In this document: positions 60,367-64,000 of the stretch, piece by piece
Layout of the letters: each line of letters begins with the position of its first letter
Numbering within the stretch: the first letter of the stretch is position 1
Source: JAJPKK01 sp963824905
GTDB lineage: Bacteria; Pseudomonadota; Alphaproteobacteria; Rhizobiales; Xanthobacteraceae
NCBI GenBank assembly: GCA_963824905.1
Contig: CAWGRH010000005.1
Coordinates: 62,001 to 126,000 of the forward strand
Reading direction: 5' to 3'
Length of the DNA stretch: 64,000 nt
Notes under the pieces: model-generated
The model's database searches: none
What the model was told of the DNA's origin: nothing
What the model saw: only the letters and a program-made list of their open reading frames with translations
Position numbers and translations under genes: made by a program

Positions 60367-61953
60367 ATGGCTCCCCGCGTGCTCATCTCCGATGCCTTGT
60401 CTCCGGCTGCGGTCCAGATCTTCAAGGACCGTGGGGTCGAAGTCGACTTCCAGCCCAATCTCGGCAAGGACAAGGATAAGCTTGCCGCGCTGATCGGCGA
60501 GTTCGACGGCCTCGCGGTGCGCTCGGCGACGAAGGTCACGCCCAAAATCCTGGAGCAGGGCGCGCGTCTCAAGGTGATCGGCCGCGCCGGGATCGGCGTC
60601 GACAACGTCGACATTCCCGCAGCGACGGCGAAGGGCATCATCGTGATGAACACGCCGTTCGGCAATTCGATCACTACCGCCGAGCATGCGATCACGCTGA
60701 TGCTCGCGCTGGCGAGACAGATCCCCCAGGCCGATGCCTCGACCCAGGCCGGCAAGTGGGAGAAAAACCGCTTCATGGGCGTCGAGATCACCGGCAAGAC
60801 GCTCGGCGTGATCGGCTGCGGCAATATCGGTTCAATTGTCGCCGACCGTGCCGTCGGCTTGCGGATGAAGGTGATCGCCTATGATCCCTTCCTGTCGGCG
60901 GAGCGTGCCGTGGAGATCGGGGTCGAGAAGGTCGACCTGCCGGACCTGATCAGGCGCGCCGATTTCATCACGCTGCACACGCCGCTCACCGAGAAGACGA
61001 AGAACATCCTCGGTGCCGAGGCCATCGCGGCTGCGAGGAAGGGCGTGCGCATCATCAATTGCGCGCGCGGCGGCCTCGTCGACGAGGCTGCGCTGCGTAT
61101 TGCGCTCGATTCCGGCCAGGTCGCGGGCGCTGCCTTCGACGTCTTCACCGAGGAGCCGGCGACGCAGAATCCGCTGTTCGGCCATCCCAACGTCGTGTGC
61201 ACGCCCCACCTCGGCGCCGCCACCACCGAGGCGCAGGAGAACGTCGCCCTGCAGATCGCCGAGCAGATGTCGGATTATCTGCTGCGCGGCGCCATCACCA
61301 ATGCAGTGAACTTCCCCTCGATCACCGCCGAGGAGGCGCCGCGGCTCAAGCCGTTCGTCACGCTCGCCGAAAAGCTCGGCTCGTTTGCCGGCCAGCTCAC
61401 CGAAACCGGAATTCGGAAGGTGCAGCTCTCCTATGACGGCGAGGTCGCCCGCATGAATACGCGCGCGCTGTCCTCTGCGGCGATCGCCGGGCTGCTGCGG
61501 CCGATGCTCCAGGACATCAACGTGGTCTCGGCGCCCGGCGTCGCCAAGGACCGCGGCATCGTGGTCGAGGAGACCACGCGGGAAGGCGACTGCGACTATG
61601 AGAGCCTGATCACCGTGACGGTGGTGACCGAGAAGCAGTCGCGCTCGGTGGCCGGCACCGTGTTCGCCGACGGCCGGCCGCGCATCGTCAACATCAAGGG
61701 CATCCGGATGGATGCCGAGTTCGGACCGTCGATGCTCTACATAACCAACCTCGACAAGCCGGGCTTCATCGGCCACTTCTCCTCGACGCTCGGCGACGCT
61801 GGCATCAACATCGCGACCTTCCATGTCGGCCGCGAGGCGCCGGGCGCAAACGCAATCGCGCTGATCGAGGTCGACGGCGAGGTCCCGCCCGAGGTGCTGC
61901 GCAAGGTCCAGGCGCTGCCACAGGTTCAGCAGGCGAAGCAGTTGCGGTTTTGA
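60367..61953 (+). CDS. serA: D-3-phosphoglycerate dehydrogenase
   Basis: SerA oxidises 3-phosphoglycerate, the first step of serine synthesis. The 528-residue protein is the long form: VLISDALSPAAVQIFKDRG, GRAGIGVDNVDIPAAT, the nucleotide loop LGVIGCGNIGSIVADRA, INCARGGLVDEAALRIAL with the active-site Arg, AFDVFTEEP and CTPHLGAATTEAQENVA with the Glu/His pair. After about residue 320 the intervening ASB domain and then a C-terminal ACT domain (LYITNLDKPGFIGHFSSTLG; NIATFHVGREAPG) bind serine for feedback control. It starts at the ATG at 60367, 71 bp after serC. An inverted repeat follows downstream. Confidence 0.96.
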   Translation: MAPRVLISDALSPAAVQIFKDRGVEVDFQPNLGKDKDKLAALIGEFDGLAVRSATKVTPKILEQGARLKVIGRAGIGVDNVDIPAATAKGIIVMNTPFGNSITTAEHAITLMLALARQIPQADASTQAGKWEKNRFMGVEITGKTLGVIGCGNIGSIVADRAVGLRMKVIAYDPFLSAERAVEIGVEKVDLPDLIRRADFITLHTPLTEKTKNILGAEAIAAARKGVRIINCARGGLVDEAALRIALDSGQVAGAAFDVFTEEPATQNPLFGHPNVVCTPHLGAATTEAQENVALQIAEQMSDYLLRGAITNAVNFPSITAEEAPRLKPFVTLAEKLGSFAGQLTETGIRKVQLSYDGEVARMNTRALSSAAIAGLLRPMLQDINVVSAPGVAKDRGIVVEETTREGDCDYESLITVTVVTEKQSRSVAGTVFADGRPRIVNIKGIRMDAEFGPSMLYITNLDKPGFIGHFSSTLGDAGINIATFHVGREAPGANAIALIEVDGEVPPEVLRKVQALPQVQQAKQLRF

Positions 61954-61991
61954 GGCCGGCGGAAATCGTCATGGCCGTGCTTTGTGCAGCC

Positions 61992-62095
61992 GTAGGATGG
62001 GTTGAGCCCTTGCGAAACCCATCGCCTCGCGGCATCCGGAGCGATGATGGGTTTCGCAAGGGCTCAACCCATCCGACGGGCTCAACCCATCCTAC
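61992..62095. repeat. Compound inverted repeat (GATGGGTTGAGCCCTTGCG type)
   Basis: The arm GGATGGGTTGAGCCCTTGCG (61992-62023 region) pairs with CGCAAGGGCTCAACCCATCC (62043-62073), and a second partial right arm GGGCTCAACCCATCCTAC (62077-62094) also matches the outer left end. It is the same family as 18085-18215 and the window-end copy. It lies between serA and the DUF4139 gene. Confidence 0.82.
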
Positions 62096-62266
62096 GCGCT
62101 ACGCGCTGAACCCTGCGTTCCGGCCGCGGCACTAACACGCATGCGCAGTCGTCATGCCGCCCTCGCGGCGTCATGGCGCGGTCCGAATTCTGCGATTGCT
62201 TCACCGCATCGGCGGCGCGCCGATGCGCGGGCCCGCCCCAACTCGTCCCCCGCTTGGGAGGCTCTC

Positions 62267-63904
62267 ATGCGAATTGCCACGACGCTCCTGTGTCTCGCCG
62301 CGCTCATCGTGCCGGCGTCGGCAGAGACCGATGTCATGTCGAAGATCGATGCCGTCACGGTCTATCCCGACGGCGCAACCGTCACTCGAACGATCCATGT
62401 CGACCTGCCGCAGGGCGGCAGCGTGCTCCGCGCGCGCGATTTCCCGCCCGGCCTCGATCCCGCATCGCTGCGGGTCGAGGGTGACGGGCAGACGCGGCTC
62501 GTCATCGGCTCGATCGATGCGCGGCCGCCGCGGGCCGACCGGCCGCCGCTCGATCCGGCGTTGGAGAACCGCATCGAGGCGCTGCGCGACGAGCGCGGCG
62601 GCCTCGACGACAAGATCGAAGCGGCGAACGCGCGCAAGGCGTTCGCCCAGCACTTCGCGCAGGCGTCGCCCGCCGGGATCGGCGACAAGGGCGAGGCGCG
62701 ACCGCTGTCGGAATGGCGTCAGGCCTTTGTCGCCGTCGAGGAGGAGGTCGCGGCGGCGAACGCGGCGATCCGGGACGCCGCACGGCGCCAGCGCGAGATC
62801 GACCGCGAGCTTGCGCGGCTCGAAGCGCAGCGCAACGCCGATCCGCCGCGCAAGATGGAGGTGCGGATCGATCTTGTCGCCGGGGCGGCGACGCCGGCGA
62901 CCTTGCGGGTGTCCTATTCCGTGCGCGGCGCGCGGTGGTCGCCGATCTACGATGCGCGGCTCGACTCGGGCGCGCGCGACCGCAAGCCGGCGCTCGAGCT
63001 CGTGCGCCGCGCCGAGATCGTCCAGAACACCGGCGAGGATTGGCGCGACGTCGACCTCGCGGTGTCGACCGTGCGCACCGCGAAGGGCGGCACTGCGCCC
63101 GATCTGCGGCCGCTGATCGTGCGCTATCCGGTGCCGCCGCGTCCGCTGGCCGAGCCGCAGGCAGCGGCGCCGCGAATGGCGCAGGACCAGGCGAGGCCGG
63201 CGTCCCCACCGGAGATGAAGGCCGCCCGCAGCATCGCCGCGGAAGAGCGCGAAGCGCTCGTCGACAGCGGCGGATTCCAGGTCCTGTTCCACATCCCCGA
63301 GCGCGTCAGCATCGCTGCCGACGAGGGCGCGAAGAGCTTCCGCCTGACGTCGACGACGATTGCGCCGGAGCTCATCGTGCGTGCGACGCCGGCCCTCGAC
63401 GCGACCGGCTTTCTCGAAGCCTCGTTCAAGCACGACGAGGATGCGCCGCTGCTCCCCGGGCGGATCGCGATCTACCGCGACGGCATCTTCGTCGGACGTG
63501 GCCAGATGGCGCTGATCGCCAAGGAGCAACCGGTGCGGCTCGGCTTCGGCGCCGATGACAGGGTCAAGATCGAGCGCACCGTGTTGAACCGCAGCGAGGG
63601 CGCGACCGGGCTGATCACCACGTCGAAGACCGACCAGCGCGAGTTCAAGATCGCGGTGCGCAACGGTCACGATGCGCCCATTCGCATGGCGATCGAGGAC
63701 CAGCTTCCGGTGAGCGAGATCGACGACGTCAAGGTCGAGATGCTGCCGGGATCGACCGCCCCGACCGAGCGCGATGTGCGAGGGCGTCGCGGCGTGGTCG
63801 CCTGGAATTTCGATCTCGGCCCCGGCGAAGCGCGCGATATCCGGTTCGGCTGGCGAGTGCGCTGGCCGTCGGACAAATCGGTGACCTACGGGCCAGGTCT
63901 CTGA
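62267..63904 (+). CDS. MuiA-type DUF4139 secreted protein
   Basis: The 545-residue protein has a signal peptide (RIATTLLCLAALIVPASA, cleavage at SAETD). DUF4140 follows at the N-terminus (IDAVTVYPDGATVTRTIHVD) with a coiled-coil helix (EEEVAAANAAIRDAARRQRE and DRELARLEAQR). From about residue 210 the DUF4139 domain continues (LRVSYSVRGARWSPIYDARL; EIVQNTGEDWRDVDLAVSTV) to the end (RRGVVAWNFDLGPGEARDIR, then FGWRVRWPSD). Mucoidy-inhibitor-A-like proteins affect surface or exopolysaccharide traits in some bacteria, but the activity is unknown. The ATG at 62267 is preferred, after GGGAGG. The gene ends at 63904, before the repeat at the right end. Confidence 0.83.
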   Translation: MRIATTLLCLAALIVPASAETDVMSKIDAVTVYPDGATVTRTIHVDLPQGGSVLRARDFPPGLDPASLRVEGDGQTRLVIGSIDARPPRADRPPLDPALENRIEALRDERGGLDDKIEAANARKAFAQHFAQASPAGIGDKGEARPLSEWRQAFVAVEEEVAAANAAIRDAARRQREIDRELARLEAQRNADPPRKMEVRIDLVAGAATPATLRVSYSVRGARWSPIYDARLDSGARDRKPALELVRRAEIVQNTGEDWRDVDLAVSTVRTAKGGTAPDLRPLIVRYPVPPRPLAEPQAAAPRMAQDQARPASPPEMKAARSIAAEEREALVDSGGFQVLFHIPERVSIAADEGAKSFRLTSTTIAPELIVRATPALDATGFLEASFKHDEDAPLLPGRIAIYRDGIFVGRGQMALIAKEQPVRLGFGADDRVKIERTVLNRSEGATGLITTSKTDQREFKIAVRNGHDAPIRMAIEDQLPVSEIDDVKVEMLPGSTAPTERDVRGRRGVVAWNFDLGPGEARDIRFGWRVRWPSDKSVTYGPGL

Positions 63905-63935
63905 GGCCCGTACGCTTCGAGTGGAGTGGCTTGCC

Positions 63936-64000
63936 GGTAGGATGGGTTGAGCTCTTGCGAAACCCATCGTCTCGCGGCATCCGGAGTGATGATGGGTTTC
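63936..64000. repeat. Inverted-repeat element at the right edge, truncated
   Basis: GTAGGATGGGTTGAGCTCTT begins at 63936; the right arm (GATGGGTTTC) is cut off by the window end. It belongs to the same family as the 18085-18215 and 61992-62095 elements. Confidence 0.7.

Noticed and set aside
62201..63967. 588-codon open frame on the minus strand
   Set aside because: Antisense to the DUF4139 gene, which has a signal peptide and both DUF4140 and DUF4139 blocks.

Overview
The window is a GC-rich alphaproteobacterial chromosome segment. The gene content (PetP/PetR-like MarR plus OmpR pair beside ilvE, ybjN next to proC, Omp25/31-type porins, serC-serA, a TctC-like solute-binding protein, many short palindromic intergenic repeats) points to Hyphomicrobiales, probably Nitrobacteraceae/Xanthobacteraceae-like. 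There are no rRNA or tRNA genes, no CRISPR array, no transposase and no phage genes that I can recognise.

Layout. 1-9.9 kb: the start of a MetE-family gene, an orphan eutA, a bicupin, an ExoD protein, a TctC/Bug binding protein, an amidohydrolase/hypothetical/Rieske unit facing a fumarylacetoacetase-fold hydrolase, a secreted protein and a single-domain globin. 10-23 kb: a polytopic membrane protein, a frameshifted Gfo/Idh/MocA oxidoreductase, a hydroxyisobutyrate-dehydrogenase-type enzyme, MmcQ/YjbR, ilvE facing a MarR/OmpR/histidine-kinase operon, TetR, proC, a decayed parDE module, ybjN and prs. 23-30 kb: small-molecule catabolism (cyclase-family hydrolase, NHL protein, frameshifted TPP enzyme, PQQ-type quinoprotein with its own cytochrome c). 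30-35.5 kb: a DUF2652-SRPBCC protein, a second copy of the polytopic membrane protein family, a methyltransferase-like protein and a small membrane protein. 35.7-38.6 kb: two subunits of a molybdenum hydroxylase. 38.8-46.3 kb: a ROK-type kinase whose motifs are circularly permuted, then a BlaI/BlaR-like pair, a small secreted protein and a DUF1800/DUF1501 pair. 46.5-54.2 kb: a broken sulfotransferase, a 2-hydroxyacid dehydrogenase with a triplicated start site, a second FAH-fold protein, a CHRD protein and lutABC for lactate use. 54.3-64 kb: small conserved proteins, glmM, two outer-membrane beta-barrels, serC-serA and a MuiA-type DUF4139 protein.

How it fits together. Core metabolism (serine, proline, branched-chain amino acids, PRPP, UDP-GlcNAc) is interleaved with scattered oxidative and hydrolytic enzymes typical of environmental degraders of organic acids. 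The most unusual items are the permuted ROK kinase, a shared dyad (GCTAC-N5-GTAGC) in front of both the blaI-like gene and a small secreted-protein gene, a BlaR-like peptidase with a non-penicillin-binding sensor, the two membrane paralogues 20 kb apart, and three tandem 17-bp copies of a start-codon region that make two coupled mini-ORFs. Seven genes carry single-base frameshifts, so either assembly errors or recent decay affect this sequence, and each such gene is flagged.
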